Source of the DNA: Erodium maritimum
Lineage: Eukaryota > Streptophyta > Magnoliopsida > Geraniales > Geraniaceae
Assembly: GCA_963921825.1 (NCBI GenBank)
Contig: OY997596.1
Coordinates: forward strand, 16,001,001-16,065,000
Direction: 5' to 3'
DNA length: 64,000 nucleotides
Positions 1 through 12,562 of the stretch are shown here, one piece after another (within the stretch, counting starts at the first letter, position 1; each line of letters begins with the position of its first letter). The notes beneath the pieces were generated by a model. It saw only the letters and a program-made list of their open reading frames with translations. It searched no databases and was not told the DNA's origin. Position numbers and translations under genes: made by a program.

Positions 1-83
1 TAGTAGTGTCGTAGGAGCAGAGAACTTAGCGATATTAGAATTACTAGAGGCATATGACCATGCCCAGAGGTTGTTTGTGTAAA

Positions 84-330
84 TTGAGTTTTGGGTGGCC
101 ATGATAGCCCGTGTTACTATTGTTGAGTTTTGGGTGGCCATGAGAGCCCGTGTTATTATTGTTGAGTTTTGGGTGGCCATGAGAGCCCGTGTTATTGTTG
201 TTGAGTCTTGGGTGGCCGTGAGTGCCTGTGGGGTTGTGAACCCGTACTTTACCGTTGGTGTCTTGGGTGGCCATGAGGGCCCGTAGGGTTGTTGAACCCG
301 TGTTTTGTTGTTGGTGTCTTGGTGGCCTTG
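84..330. repeat. 39-bp minisatellite in the LTR
   Basis: Tandem units of about 39 bp contain the core TTGGGTGGCCATGAGAGCCC, with diverged later units that become longer. The corresponding part of the LTR at 47263-50358 holds units of about 60 bp with a similar GGGTGGCCATGAGTGCCCG core, so unit length differs between the copies. Confidence 0.8.
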
Positions 331-423
331 AGTGCCTGTGGAGTTGGGACTGGTGTCGTTACTATCTATTGAACTTTGTTTGTGATTGTGTTTGGTTACT
401 TGATCATGGTGGAGGTTGTGTGG

Positions 424-600
424 TGTAGCTAGCCTCCCGACTGGGATAGGGAGAAGCGGAGGGGTTGTGGGCTAGCTCCCCGACTGGGATCGGGGGAAGG
501 ACGCGCGGGTGTGGCTAACCACCAGACTGGGATCGGGTGAAGCGGAGAGGTTGTGGGTTAGCCTCCCGAATGGGATTGGGAGAAGTTGCGCGACAGGTCG
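424..600. repeat. ~43-bp tandem repeat in the LTR
   Basis: Imperfect units of about 43 bp contain CCGACTGGGATCGGG followed by a purine-rich stretch, at least three copies. The equivalent place in the other copy of this LTR (49510-49780) carries a differently worded ~43-bp array around GCGACAGGTCGAC. Confidence 0.65.
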
Positions 601-1186
601 ACCGCCTGACCTGACTGGGATCGGTAAAGGGCGAGAGACAGAGATTGGGTTACTGAGCAGCTGGTATGCGATCCTTTGTGATCTTGTCTGGTGTGCGATC
701 CTTTGTGATCTTGGTATTGCGTGGTTGTCAGTTGTTGTTTTTCGAGGAGGTCGTCAATCGTTGTGTGGGGTCTACATCACGTGTCCGAGTGTCGAGTCGG
801 TTGAGAAAAGTATTAGTCGTGTGTGTGTCATTTGAGTCGTTGTTGGTGTCACCGGATTTGTTTGCTAAGTATGCTGTAGTCAGTCTGTTATCTGTGGTGG
901 TGAGCGAACGCTCACCCCTAGCTGCTTTTCCTACAGGTACAGTTCACAGGCTAGACTAGGTCAGCTTCTGAAGCTTGAAGAGCTTGAAGCGGGTTTCTGG
1001 ATTATTTTGAGTCTAGTGACGTGTACCACGTTTTTGTCCAATTGTTGGGACTTATTTTGAGATGTAATTATTATTTTGTTGAACAATTGGTGATTTTAAA
1101 GTGATTTATAAAAAGGGTTTCAAAATGGTTTATTGTTTGTAAACGTTCGCGTCCCGAGTTCGGTTTACTGAAATTGGGGCGTGACA

Positions 1187-3067
1187 CCTCATTCAAGTTC
1201 ACAATTTCCCCCTCTAATAATTTTCTCTTGCTACCTAACAAATCTTTCAGGCATTTAGCAATTTTGGGCATACGAGTAAAAGGTTCAAGGAAAGGCATAT
1301 TAATCTCAAGTTTCTTAAAAACATTCATAAACTTTTCATGTTGATCATTAAGCTTGTTTTTCTTAATAACTGAAGGAAAGGAGGAGGTGGAGTCCAAGTT
1401 TCTGATTCAACATCGGACTCCATTACCTTCTTACCTGCGATGGGTTCCTCAACCTCTGTCCCTTTATGGTGACTCTCAACTGCAACATTTTTCTGTTGAG
1501 GAACATGTTCCTCTAGTGCTTGACTGCGAACCGACATTATGGCATTGACACTCTCCCTGGGGTTCCTTATTGTGTTGCTCGGAAGGCTTCCTAGAGCCCT
1601 GGAATTCAATAGAGCTGATATCTGCCCAATTTGGATCTCTATAGCCTGGAACCGAGCATCATTGTTCCGGTTCACTGTCTGTTGCTCCTGCACATATGCC
1701 ATGTGCAGCTCATTATCCTCCTTCATCTGTGCCATCATAGTTAGCATCATCTGCTCTAGTTTGGAGGAGGACTCTTGTGGTGGTGCATTCTGGGGCTGCT
1801 GATTCTGAGACCTCTAGTGATAACCCTGTCCTTGAGGTCTCTGTTGATAACCAGAAGAACCCTGATTCTGCCCTTGGGGTTTCCAGGCCATGTTCGGGTG
1901 GTCTTTCCATCCTGCATTGTAGGTAGAGGAGAACAGATCATAGTTTGGCTTCCTCTGGTTGCCCACAAAATTTGCAGTTTCTCCCCGAGGTTCTCCAATA
2001 CCTTCAATGTAATCAATGAGATCTATAAATGAAGGTACCTGCATGGCATCCAACTTTCTTGTCACACTCTGCACAATCTGGTCCACCACTTTGTCCATTG
2101 AGGAAGACTCCACTGCATTGACCGTCCCCTTAGTTCCTACACCTCTTCTGCTGGACTGCCAGACAGTATTAGAAGCCATCAGGTTCAAGAGAGCTACATT
2201 GTTCTCTGGAGTCAACTGCACAAAAGAACCTCCAGCTACGGAATCTAACTGACCTTGACTGACTTCATTCAGACTCTAATAGAAAGTCTGTACCTACACC
2301 CATAGTGGTTGCCCATGATGTGGACACTGCCTCAGCAAATCAGAGAACCTTTCCCATGCATCCACCAATGTCTCATCACCTTGTTTGGCAAAGGTGTTAA
2401 TGTCTGCTCTCAGCTTTATTGTCTTCTTAGGTGGGAAGAATTGGTTCATAAAAGCATCCACTAACTGGTCCCAAGTTCTGATGCTCCCAGTGGGCATCTC
2501 ACGTAGACACTTACTTGCTTTATCCTTCAATGAAAAGGTAAAAAGCCGAAGGCGCACTGCATCACTTGACACTCCATTATACTTGAATGTGTCACACAAC
2601 TCGAGAAATGTTGTTAAGTGTTCCAACGGATCCTCGTGTGCATTCCCATGGAATGGGTCACCTCTCACCAAGTTGATAACTGATGTCTTGATCTCAAATG
2701 TCGGGTTCATGACTGGTGGTGCGACAATGCTGCCTTCAATGCCTCAGAGTGATGGAGTTCCATACTCCATCAATGCCCTTTGCCTTGGTGGTTCTTTCGG
2801 AGCAAATACTGGATTAAAGCCCGGAGGAACCCGATTTTGCTCCCTAATTGGGTTTTCATTCCTTGGCTGGATCGCTTCCCTTTGAATGTCATTCTGGTTA
2901 TCTTCATTGTCTGAGTGATGACTCGAACCAGAATGATGACTTGAAGCGGAGTGATGACTCATAGCTTGCTTCCCTTGACGCTTCGCGATCCGAGCGTTTC
3001 TCTCGACCTCTGAAATATCTGTAGTTAACAAACTCGGAGAGGGGTGAGACCGCAATTGCATACACAA
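1187..3067 (-). pseudogene. Athila-type gag, broken (Athila copy 1)
   Basis: Read on the minus strand from the ATG at 3067, one frame runs almost the whole length with in-frame stops near 2741, 2291 and 1811, then a frameshift near 1400. The N-terminal ~110 residues are serine/histidine rich. The segment 2710-2294 is a typical Athila/Ty3 capsid: HLTTFLELCDTFKYNGVSSD, then a RLRLFTFSLKDKA block, a TWDQLVDAFMNQFFPP block, and a WERFSDLLRQCPHHG end. A later NYDLFSSTYNAGWKDHPN block and a LPSNTIRNPRESVNAI block are also Athila-like. The frame is cut at 1187 by the gypsy LTR. It is a non-functional retrotransposon structural protein. Confidence 0.88.
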
Positions 3068-3145
3068 AATTAAATTAAATAAAATAAATAGAAAATGAAA
3101 AAGTCTTCATACGAATTATAAACGAATCAGAGTTGCCTTAGTTGC

Positions 3146-3163
3146 TCCCCGACAACGGCGCCA
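3146..3163 (-). other. Primer binding site, tRNA-Asp type
   Basis: On the minus strand the 18 bases read TGGCGCCGTTGTCGGGGA, the classic Athila primer site complementary to the tRNA-Asp 3' end with one or two changes. It lies six bases inside the adjoining LTR end at 3170, as expected for a minus-strand element. Confidence 0.85.
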
Positions 3164-3169
3164 TTAACT

Positions 3170-4558
3170 TGACACTCTGAGAATTAACCCTCAGAATGGT
3201 ACGACAAGTGTACTGGTCGTCAAGTAGTATTCGGGTTTTAAGTCCGAGATATCGTACCCAAGGGAGCAATTAGGCAAGCACTTTAGTTAATTAATTCGAT
3301 GGTCAAGCTATTCCTATAATGATGATTGGATTTGTTTTGTAAAATGTAATTTCATATAAATACTGAGAATATAAATGATTCACAAACAGGGCACAAAACC
3401 ACAGATGGATTGTAAATCAGAGATAAAAGACGATCTAGGACATTAGCGGGGGTCGAATGAGATGAACAACTTAACAATATTAGGCATACATTTATAACTA
3501 ATACTATTTTAAGGGCAACGGAAATCCTCTTTAAGTAGTCCTAACCATCTCTCGATCGTATTAGGACCCTAATATACTCGGTCCACCTAATTATCTCTAA
3601 TCTAGATGTAGAGCGGTACAAAGCTTTACAATCTATGAATTCCTCTAACTTTCGGGTTTTACACCTATAGCTATTGCACTCGTGTGAGTCTAGCCATATT
3701 CTAGCCTAGATTGAAACCCGAGCTATCCAATTCCTTTTTCCTCTTTTTAACCTCATTTCTCAATTGTTGGTTAACAAGATTTAATCATACATGTACGTGA
3801 TCAAGGCAATGTAGCATTACGGACGAAAATGAATAAACACTTTTCTACTATTAGTTTATAAGTATATGACCTAAATATGCTCAATCAATTCATCACATCG
3901 TTCCCCCTAGCCCTAGATCGATATAAACTTAGTTCATAACAAAGGAATAAGAACACAAGAGAAGGATTGAAATAATCATAATCATATTAACTGAAAATAG
4001 CAATACAAATATTCAGAAACAATCCAAACTACAAAAACCTCAATGTGATTCTAGTAGTTCTCCTTTGATCTTCTCCAAGTTCTCCGAGTTCTCTCCAAAA
4101 GTGACTTTTTCTCTCCAATTTCGTGATTCCCTTCAATCTGACCTAAATTCCCTTTTATATGACGGGTTAACTCTGATAAAATATAGGAAACCCAGCTGGA
4201 AATCGCGTTTTTGACGCTTGCACGCCGTGCACTTCTGGTGCACTTAAGTTGCACGGCAACTTGCACGCCGTGCAAAAAACTGGTGCATTTTCTAGACTCC
4301 TCTGTCCAGAGTGCACCAGTTTGTTGCATGGCATGCAACAAACTGGTGCATGTTGCTGACACTTCTGTCCAACTTCCAAATTCGCTCCGTTTCACTCCTG
4401 AATTGCCCCTTTTTGCTCCGAAAACTTGATGAACCCTGAAACAAGACCAAATACACAATATGAGAGTAAAATGCATCATTTCATATTAACTCGGGACTAA
4501 AAAGAACATAAATGTGGGCTAATGACATCTAAAATAGATGTATTTTATGTCCACATCA
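3170..4558 (-). repeat. Athila copy 1, 5' LTR
   Basis: The LTR runs on the plus strand from TGACACTCTGAG to CCACATCA, so it has TG/CA ends. It adjoins the tRNA-Asp primer site and has the same layout as the LTR at 26859-28236 (shared GTCAAGTAGTATT and the CACATCA end). It holds a tandem GTGCACCAGTTTGTTGCA-like segment near 4210-4360. It is the 5' LTR of the minus-strand Athila whose gag lies at 1187-3067. The sequence outside it (4559 onward) is unrelated. Confidence 0.85.
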
Positions 4559-5126
4559 GTGGTGCTGTTTGGGGTTGATTTGGTCGTCTCCTTCGTTTGG
4601 CACTATGGTTTGGTGGAGTTTGTCTGGGTCCGGCCGGTGTGGTCGGACGACTTCGGTGCGCATCGTTTGGGAGGTGGACTTTTCAACTCCTGTTCGGATG
4701 GGTCTGCTTCGGGCGCGAGATGGAAGAGGCACTGGTGTGTTTTGGTTGGGCCTTGGGCCGATTTTTGGTTAGGCTTTGGGCCTGTGGGTTTGGACCTTGG
4801 CCCAGTTTCTTTTCTGGTTATTCAGGTCTTTAACTGGTGTTTAGTATTTGACCTCTGAATTGTTTGGTTTGGTTCCCCTCATTGGGACTAGGTTTTGTTG
4901 TTGTTAGTTTCCCTTGTTGGCGTTTAATTCTGTTTCCTTAGAAGTTGATATATCTGGTTCTGAGACCGTTATATGGTTGTCCTTTTGTTGGACTTTTTCC
5001 GAGGTCGTTTTTAACGATGCTCATGTTTGTAATTCACCATGAGGGCTCGACCCTGGTCCTTCGATTACATTTTGTGATCGTTGGATTTTTATTAAAAAAA
5101 ACTTGCTGATCAAAAAATAAAAATAA
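4559..5126 (+). mobile_element. 3' end of a non-LTR retrotransposon (probable)
   Basis: This non-coding stretch between two Athila LTR parts ends in an A-rich tail after TTGCTGATCAAAAAATAAAA. Similar (T)TGATCAAAAAA or GTTGATAAAAAA endings occur near 41640 (minus), 41680 (minus) and 39715, which suggests LINE 3' ends. It probably inserted into the Athila LTR that resumes at 5127, and was itself later invaded by Athila copy 1. The class assignment is inference from the tail only. Confidence 0.45.
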
Positions 5127-5804
5127 ATTGGAAATAAAATCTCTAATCCCCCATAAACCCTAGATTATGGGGGTTTAGTTACTCATGAACAAGGAAAGAG
5201 AAGAAGCCATGGATGAACACAAACAAAGCTTTATAATCAAATAGTGTAGAGAAATACAATACTCAAATTGACTACAACGATGTTCTTCAAAGTAGAAATC
5301 TCCTCTCTTAATTGCTCTCAAATCCACACTCTTCTCAGCTCTCCAAAATACAAGTTAGTTCTATTCTAAAGCTTAAATTTGAGTTAAATAGGGCAAAATC
5401 CGAGTCTGAAACGAAACAAGAAATTGGGCATGCGCGCGTCGCGGGAACCCTACCAGATCCGGCTTCTTTCCCGTGACGGGATCTTCCGCGGATCCGTGGG
5501 ACTGCCCACATCTCAACAGTGCGGTTTTGGCGATTCTGGGCTATCTGTCGCGGGCATCCTGCCGGCTCCGGGTACCAACCCATACCATGCTTCTCCGCGA
5601 CTTCGGGGGATTGCTCGCATGTCAGCAGTACTTCGAAATTCACCTTTTTTGATGGATTTCGTTCCTATTCGCTCCATTACCTGGAAAGCATGAGACATAC
5701 CGAAAACCCGTAAAACATGAGAGAGTGAGATCAAAACGGGGATAATATAACTTATAAAATCCCCCTAAATGCGGCACTTTTAATGCTAAGATGCGATCGC
5801 ATCA
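5127..5804 (-). repeat. Athila copy 2, partial 3' LTR
   Basis: The 678 bp align end to end with 27558-28236 by eye at roughly 90% identity, including the CATGAACAAGGAAAGAGAA block and the final GCATCA. The first half of the LTR (equivalent of 26859-27557) is absent and replaced by the LINE-like tail. Its position fits the 3' LTR of the minus-strand Athila whose 5' LTR is at 26859-28236. Confidence 0.75.
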
Positions 5805-8415
5805 ACACCACACACTTAGACTTTTTCTCGCCTCGAGAAAATTAAAACAAGAGGACATCATTAACTAAGATAAAATCGGTTAAACCTCGAGGTTCACCTC
5901 GATAGGAGGAGTCCAGTACTCATTTATTTAAGACATTATAAAATAAAGATGCATATGCAATGCATGAATCATAACTCTAATGCATTCCTAGAACACATTA
6001 TATGATGCATGCAAAAAGGCACAAAAATAAGAGATAGTCAAAGTCGTGCATAGAGGACCACATGGGTTTTCTTAGAGTCGTCACATGCCAAAAATCTTAC
6101 ACTCATCAAAGAACCATATGAACTAACAAATTCATTAAAGTAGGGCGCTACTCACATTAAAGAGTTAACTCTTTCCATTTAAACTCGCATTAACTGATTC
6201 ACCATAACCATGTGTTTCCTCTTTTCCCTATACACAAAGTTTAGAGATTCATATACTATCATGTTAGACCTATCTCCACTAATTGTAAGGAACCATGGTT
6301 GTTCACGAATCAAAAATGTCTTTAATTTGGCTTATAATGTAAGGCTAGGCAAAGGGTATGGAGGGAGTATAAAAAGAAGCTAACATAAACATCTCAAGAC
6401 AAAAATGGTTCATTCTCACACCCACAAATTATTTCACACATCCCCAAACCCCATTTGTGCACATCCACTCTTTTGCAATCTCTAATACAATTTTTTCCCT
6501 TTTATTGAATAGCTAATGGAAGCACTAATATGCCATTATTTTTATCTTTCTTTCAGCACTAGCTATCTATAAATTCATCACCTTTATCTAAACCACTATC
6601 ACACCTTACCCCACACTTATTTTCCACTAGGGATATTAATTTTTTAATCTACCCTTTTTTCTTCTCTTTTTTTCTTTGCGGTAAGGCGATGATAAAGTTG
6701 TTCTCAATACAAACCAATGACATATTATTATTTCATCATTTTCCTCTCTTTCGCTCACTTATTATCCCAAAACTAACCACTCTCAATGAAGCACCTAAGC
6801 CTAGAGACATGGGTTCAACAATAATGAGGATATAAACATGAAACAAAAGGCACATAGGATTGTAATGTCGGGTTTAAAAACGATAGGGTTAGGCTCAAAT
6901 GGGTGACTAAGAGATTCAATCATGCAAGGGTGTGGAATTTTTAGCTCAAACGATACATAGATGGCCTAAAATCATTTTCCTAAACAACCATGTTCCTTAT
7001 TCTTATTTCGCCTTGAATGGGTCGTACATGTAGTTCTAGATTCAAGCTACCATGCATAGGAATCAAAGGAATACAACACTAGTTCTAGCAAACAGTCAAA
7101 CACAAGTGTAAGAGCCAAACTTAATGCATGTGCTTTCACTACTTATTCGATTCATTAATGCATATATACAACTTTGATTTATGCAAGAAATAAGCATTTG
7201 CGACAATTCAATCATCGAAACCTTAGGAACATATACACTAGACTCGACATATCACCAGAAAATATTTTTTGGATTTTTCAATTTTTCAAAAGTTTATAGC
7301 ACAAAATGATGCATGAGTACACAAAAGAAAACACAATTCAATGCAAGGCATACCCCATCCCACACTTTAAAACTAAGCACTATCCCTAGTGCGACTCTAA
7401 ACACATATTTACACTCCAAACACATATATACACATGCACATGATATATCATAACAATGAAGCACCCCACACTTGTAGTCAGCAGGTATACAATTCAGACA
7501 ACCTTATATGCATAGTCTATCAACGCGGAAAATCAGGTATTCAAGGCTCACTAGATAACATAAAGGATGTAAATAGCGATAGACAATGTAAAATAGGAAG
7601 GGTAGAGATATCTCCCCTCGAAGAACTGCTACGTGAACTACATTGACTGTGGAGATGCTCGTGCATGGATGGATGGAGAGCTCTTCACCTGAGAGAACCT
7701 CTAGGAGGTTCGGCGCCATAATCTGCTCCATTGAACTGATCTCGCCCTCCACTCCATGTGTTGGGTTGCCTCCCAACCAACGCATTTGTTTAACGTCGTT
7801 AGCTAGATGAAAGGGGTGGCCACAGAGGCCACCCAGACACCGCTCTAGAAGCCACTGATCGGGAGGGCTAATGCTAGACACAGACTCAAATAAAAATATA
7901 AAATGCATGGGAAATAAAAACACAAATTATGCTTTCCCAAATCCATTAAGCCCTGGCGATGCTAAAATCAGATAATGATAAAAAAAAAAAAAAACACGTA
8001 GCATGCATAAAATAAATGATGGGAAAGCATAACACATATATACAAGATGTAAATAGACCCGCTTACTACAGGTGGTCAGGAAGGAGGTCAGAAAAATGGC
8101 CAGAATGGCGGCCACTAGACTCCCCTAGAGGCCCCCCACCAGTTAGAACCAATGCGGGTCTGGATCCAGTCGACATACATTGGGACGGTGGACAAGGGCT
8201 CAAGACTAGAGTCCACTGTGTCAAATCGGGTTTGAACCCTGCCAAACTGGGCATCCACCCCATCAAAACGGGTATCGACCCCGTCAAACCGAGTATATGT
8301 ACCCGAAACTAGGTAACATACTCATCATGGCGGCCATCTTGTCTCTGGAAACCCGCGCGCATCTCCTCTTGGAGAGCTGAGATCTGGGCCGACAGGGCCG
8401 CATACCTACCATCCC
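5805..8415 (-). mobile_element. Athila copy 2, 3' internal region (env side, non-coding)
   Basis: This long stretch has no convincing reading frame. It begins next to the 3' LTR with CACCACACACTTAGA and contains CCCCACACTT-type motifs (antisense AAGTGTGGGG), as seen in Athila 3' regions. Near 7760-7800 the antisense of a GGGAGGCAACCCAA motif followed by an AACGACGTTAAAC-like sequence appears, which in Athila lies after pol. At 8220-8295 there are three 24-bp units. The region ends abruptly at the gypsy LTR starting at 8416. Confidence 0.55.
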
Positions 8416-11100
8416 TGTCACGCCCCAAATCCGGCTTTGACCGGACTCGAGACGTGAACCGAAAGTAATAAATAAGAAGGAAATTTTAAACAAAATGAAA
8501 CTTCAAAAAAAATATAGTTCAAACCAATAATTCCGTCAACAAGAGTCAAATGCTCGAAATCCAAAATCATAAGTTGGTACAAATGGGAAATACGTCTCTA
8601 GACCAACCAAAACTAGGACTCTCGCTAAGCTCCCAAGCTCTGAGACATCCTCTAAATCAAATCACGATCAAAACCTGTAGAAACAGTAATGAAGGGGATG
8701 AGCGTTTCGCTCAGTAGGAAAAAGTAGTAAAGGGAGTGAGCAATTCGCTCACCACCACGGATACCCGTCCAAATAAGCCATACTAGTAAAGCAATAACAA
8801 GACAATTTAAACGAAGTAACCCAATGACAACGCTTGAATCCACCCGGGAGCAATCCGCAAATACAACTTGATACTGAACCATCACTCAGACACTTCTCCT
8901 CAACTATACACTAAGCACCCGTCACCCAAACAATTCACACTGGAACACGAACACGGTTATATCACAACTAACCACGCATGCAATCGCACACAACAATACA
9001 CTGAACCCAGATATAAATGTATTCAAGATCACAAAGGATCACATTCCTGCTGCTCAATCTGGAGCCCTAGCACCCAAATCACAAGAGGATCACATAAAGC
9101 ATAAGTAACCACAGCGAACCAAAACAAATCAACACACATAGTAAATCATTAGCGCACACACACACAATAAGTACCCAATAACACGCCGGATCACACAGCA
9201 CATCTTAACCATATCATACCGGAATACACAACATCGACCTAGATATCATCCCGGAACACTCAACATCGGGGTACACATCATCCCAAACATATCATACCGG
9301 AACACACAACATCGGTTTGGATATCTTCCCGTAGCACGGGATACAAATCATACCACACATATCATATCAGAACACTCAGCATCGGGGGTACAAGGTATAT
9401 CAAAACACATAGTATCGGCCTGGATATCATACCGGAACAACTAGCATCGGGGTACAACGTACGCCGGAACACACAGCCTCGACATAGATCTCACCGGAAC
9501 ACACATCATCGGTCTAGATATCATACCGGAACACCTAACATCGGGGTACAGTGTACGCCAGAACACACAGCCTCGGCCTAGATATCATACTAGAACAAAC
9601 AACATCGGTCTAGATATCATACCGGAACACCTAGCATCGGTCTAGATATCATACCGAAACACACAACATCGGCCTAGATATCTCACCAGAACACCAGCCT
9701 CGGCCTAGATATCCTACCGGGCACACACATACAGCGTCTCAAACATATCACAAGGTACTAGTTCAATAGTAACGTTTACACAGGTAAAGCACAATCATCA
9801 CACAATCCTACGGGCACGACATGGCCCACATGCAATTCTACAACACAATAAGTCCCAAACCTATGGGCACGACATGGCCCACAAGTAATTCCATATTTTA
9901 AACGACTACGCTAGTTATTCACATCCTACATACAATTCTACAATTATTCCGGTTACTCGATTCCTATATGCAATTCTAGTAACTTTCCGCATTTTAACCG
10001 GTATTCGCTACTTTTCCCTACCTCAAATGCGATCCAACTCGAACAACCACGAGCCGCCTAATAGCCTCCTCCACTGCGATCAGGAACAACGTCTAAGATA
10101 ACAACTAACACAACACTTAATACAAGTTCAACGTCAATTTAAACGGACAACACCCAAAATAACCCCCGCAAAGACGCCTAATTAATTAAAACGGTTACGG
10201 GACAATGATTTGGAAAAGTATTAAATTAATTGGGCGATACGTACAACGGCACCCGGCCAAGTGGGCCCCACTTGGCCGTGGGTGAGCCGGACCGGACGCA
10301 CCAAGGGCCGGTCTCGGCTCGAATCCCAAGGCACGGATCCCGATGTACGGACCACTCACCACCGTGGTCGGTCTTCCGGCGAGCCTCCGGTCACCGGAAA
10401 ATTTCCAACTTCCTCCCAAAATGTCCTAAACGAGTTCTAGGTCCTCAATCCATCAAGTTCTAACCAAAAAAATCACCAATTTGCTCCAATTTCACATTTC
10501 CCCCAATTCCAAAAGTTAGGGTTTCACCAAATTCTTCTACTTTCACCCATTTTCTTCCATTACTACTTGATTCTACCAAGGTTTGATCATTTCCAACAAG
10601 TCCCAATCCAAATTTCATCTAAATCCAACAAGACCCACAATATTAAGTTCTTCAAAAGTGAAAAGAAATGGGCTCTTACCGTAGGAATTGAAGAGATGAA
10701 GAGGAATATGGAGAAATTGAGGAGTTTTGATGGTGGAATCAAAGGGAAATGTTCTTCTTCTTCTTCTTCAATAATGGAGGCTCACTCTCTTTTCTCTCTC
10801 TAAAAATTCAACAAAGGCAAGAAGAATGCTGAATTTGGTGTCACATGTGGCCTTTAACCTAAAGAGAAAAGGTCCAAAAAAGCTCATTTCTCCTTATCTG
10901 ACTATTTTGGGAAAAAATAAGGTCAAGGGTGTCCTTTTCACTCTTCTTTTCTCTCCTCCACCTAGTTAATGCCAAGTGTTTATGTGGGTCCACCTCCACT
11001 CATAAATATCTCAGCCCAATAATTTAAAATCCGATAAACTCCCATTTTGAACCCGTTCGGCCGGTAATTGACTTTTTCGCAAAACTCTTATTTGAAAGGA
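8416..11100 (-). repeat. Chromovirus-like LTR in reverse orientation, end unresolved
   Basis: It starts with TGTCACGCCCCAAATCCGG, the complement of the GGGGCGTGACA terminus of the other gypsy LTRs here. It contains antisense versions of the shared hairpin motifs at 8697-8755, a minisatellite, a CCTCCGGTCACCGGAAAA block matching the complement of 48063-48085, and an AG-rich trinucleotide run near 10750. No TACA-type terminus is seen at the right side, so I place the end near 11100 only approximately. The small open frames inside are not convincing genes. Confidence 0.7.
9220..9730. repeat. ~35-40-bp minisatellite in the reverse LTR
   Basis: About a dozen imperfect units contain CCGGAACAC, then a CATCGG core, then a CTAGATATCAT block. 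This is the third distinct tandem array found inside an LTR of this group. Confidence 0.8.
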
Positions 11101-12562
11101 AATGACCCAACTAAGCTAACTGTAACGATGGCTAAGCGTCATCGAAGAACCAGAAAGATGAAGGACATGTCTGAGCGCATCACCGAAAAGAATGCAGCAC
11201 GACTTCAAGAAGGAGCAGAACGGAGCGCTAAGGAGACACGAAGACCACCAGAAGCTGGACCGCATCGAGACAAAGACCCGACACTCCGTACCGACGCGAC
11301 AAATCCAGAAGAAGATGGTCAACAACGATGACACCAAAGATCGTAAGCAAGCCACGAATCAAGGAGAGAGTTCGTACCACGCAACAACAAGAAGACGTGT
11401 TCGAGAGTCGCATTTTTCGCGTCGCATGGTACAACCAAGCGATATCGAGAGATACGACGACAGCAAACACGATATTTTCAACAGAGCACAATACGGAGAA
11501 CGCGAACCGAGTACCAAGACGTATCTCTGTCGATAAGGGAAGAACGAACGCCAATGTCCCGCGAAGACTAGCATAACCGCTAAGTTACACCGTAGAAGTG
11601 AGAGCACCTCACGTTGAGACCTGGAAACAGTTAGCGAAATACGGCTACCCCGAGCTTCCAGGCCAGTAACAAGATGGCACCGCGTGAAGTATCGTATGGT
11701 AAGTCAGGTTTGGTGCCCATGCAGAGCACAATGAGAATTAAGAGTTGACCAGTGACTGGTCCTAAGTTGGTTGAAATACGTCTGAAAATTTACGCGCAAA
11801 GTACCCCAAAGATTGTTCAAATCCTCGAGATTTTAAATGCTTATTGTGAACTCATTATTATGATGACTCGGGAGAAACGACCTATAAGTTGTTCGAGCGA
11901 TAGTATACGAGCAAGAGTCAACGTTAAAAGAAACATCGCGGATTGGATAAACTTTTTGATCGATCGTAGTTGGGTGTTGATGACTTGGTCAGGATCTAGG
12001 ATTGTGATGATTGAGGTGTGTCTGATCCGTTATCAGGTTGAGAATCTTGATAAGGTTTACCCGGTGTGTTATATAAATTTGTTGGACGAGTGTGCCATGC
12101 TTAGTAGGGCATGAGCCTTTGATTATGGTATGTTTTGAAGTGCGCCGCCTTCCGACTGAGTATCGGTAAAGTGTGTTATTTCCTTGATTGAGGTACGCCC
12201 ACCTTTCCACAAGATGTGATGAACGAGTGGTTGTTCCAGACACTGCAGTGACAGTAAGGTCTATTGTTTTGGTGAATGCATTGTGTAGTACTTCCTTGTA
12301 AATTTGTTGGTGGTTAGTCATGTTTGGGTAGTGTTCGAGTTCGGTTGGAATTAATCCGCGTAACGATCACTAAGGAGGAAAATGTTGAGAAGTAACGTTG
12401 GTGTGTGGTTCCGACTCTGTTCGACTTGTAGAGCGTTCCGGCAAGATACCTGTGCCGACGGAAAATTCTGGTATAGGATATCTAGACCATTCCCTAAGAT
12501 AGGCTCAAGAGGAACGCGTTCGTTTTAAATTTCGGGGACGAAATTCCTTTAAGGGGGTAGAC
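11101..12562 (+). mobile_element. Gypsy internal tail leading to a polypurine tract
   Basis: The last ~250 bp match the 3' internal tail of the minus-strand element at 62020-62300: both have a GCCGACGG block, GGTATAGGATATCT, then GAACGCGTTCGTTTTAAATTTCG. The 5' part (11120-11620) has a charged Arg/Lys/Glu-rich frame but no recognisable domain, and I see no RT or integrase. It is therefore a deleted or scrambled internal region upstream of the LTR at 12563. Confidence 0.55.
12548..12562 (+). other. Polypurine tract
   Basis: The sequence TTTAAGGGGGTAGAC lies immediately before the LTR start TGTAAAGACC. The same arrangement occurs at 47248-47262 and, inverted, at 62020-62037. Confidence 0.8.

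Larger units (their letters stand above)
1..1186 (+). repeat. Ty3/gypsy LTR, 3' portion (cut by window start)
   Basis: This stretch matches the last ~1.2 kb of the complete LTR at 47263-50358. Both share the block around a GTCGTAGGAGCAG motif, a minisatellite, the hairpin-like GTGAGCGAACGCTCAC, a CTTTTCCTACAGGT motif, and the terminal GGGGCGTGACA. The LTR ends with CA at 1186. Directly after it the sequence is antisense Athila gag, so this element inserted into that gag. The 5' part and the rest of the element lie outside the window. No coding sequence is present; the open frames here are repeat artefacts. Confidence 0.85.

Noticed and set aside
11068-11576. Charged frames at 11068-11331, 11192-11536 and 11328-11576
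   Set aside because: Three overlapping frames of the same Arg/Lys/Glu-rich stretch show no domain; probably a scrambled gypsy internal region.
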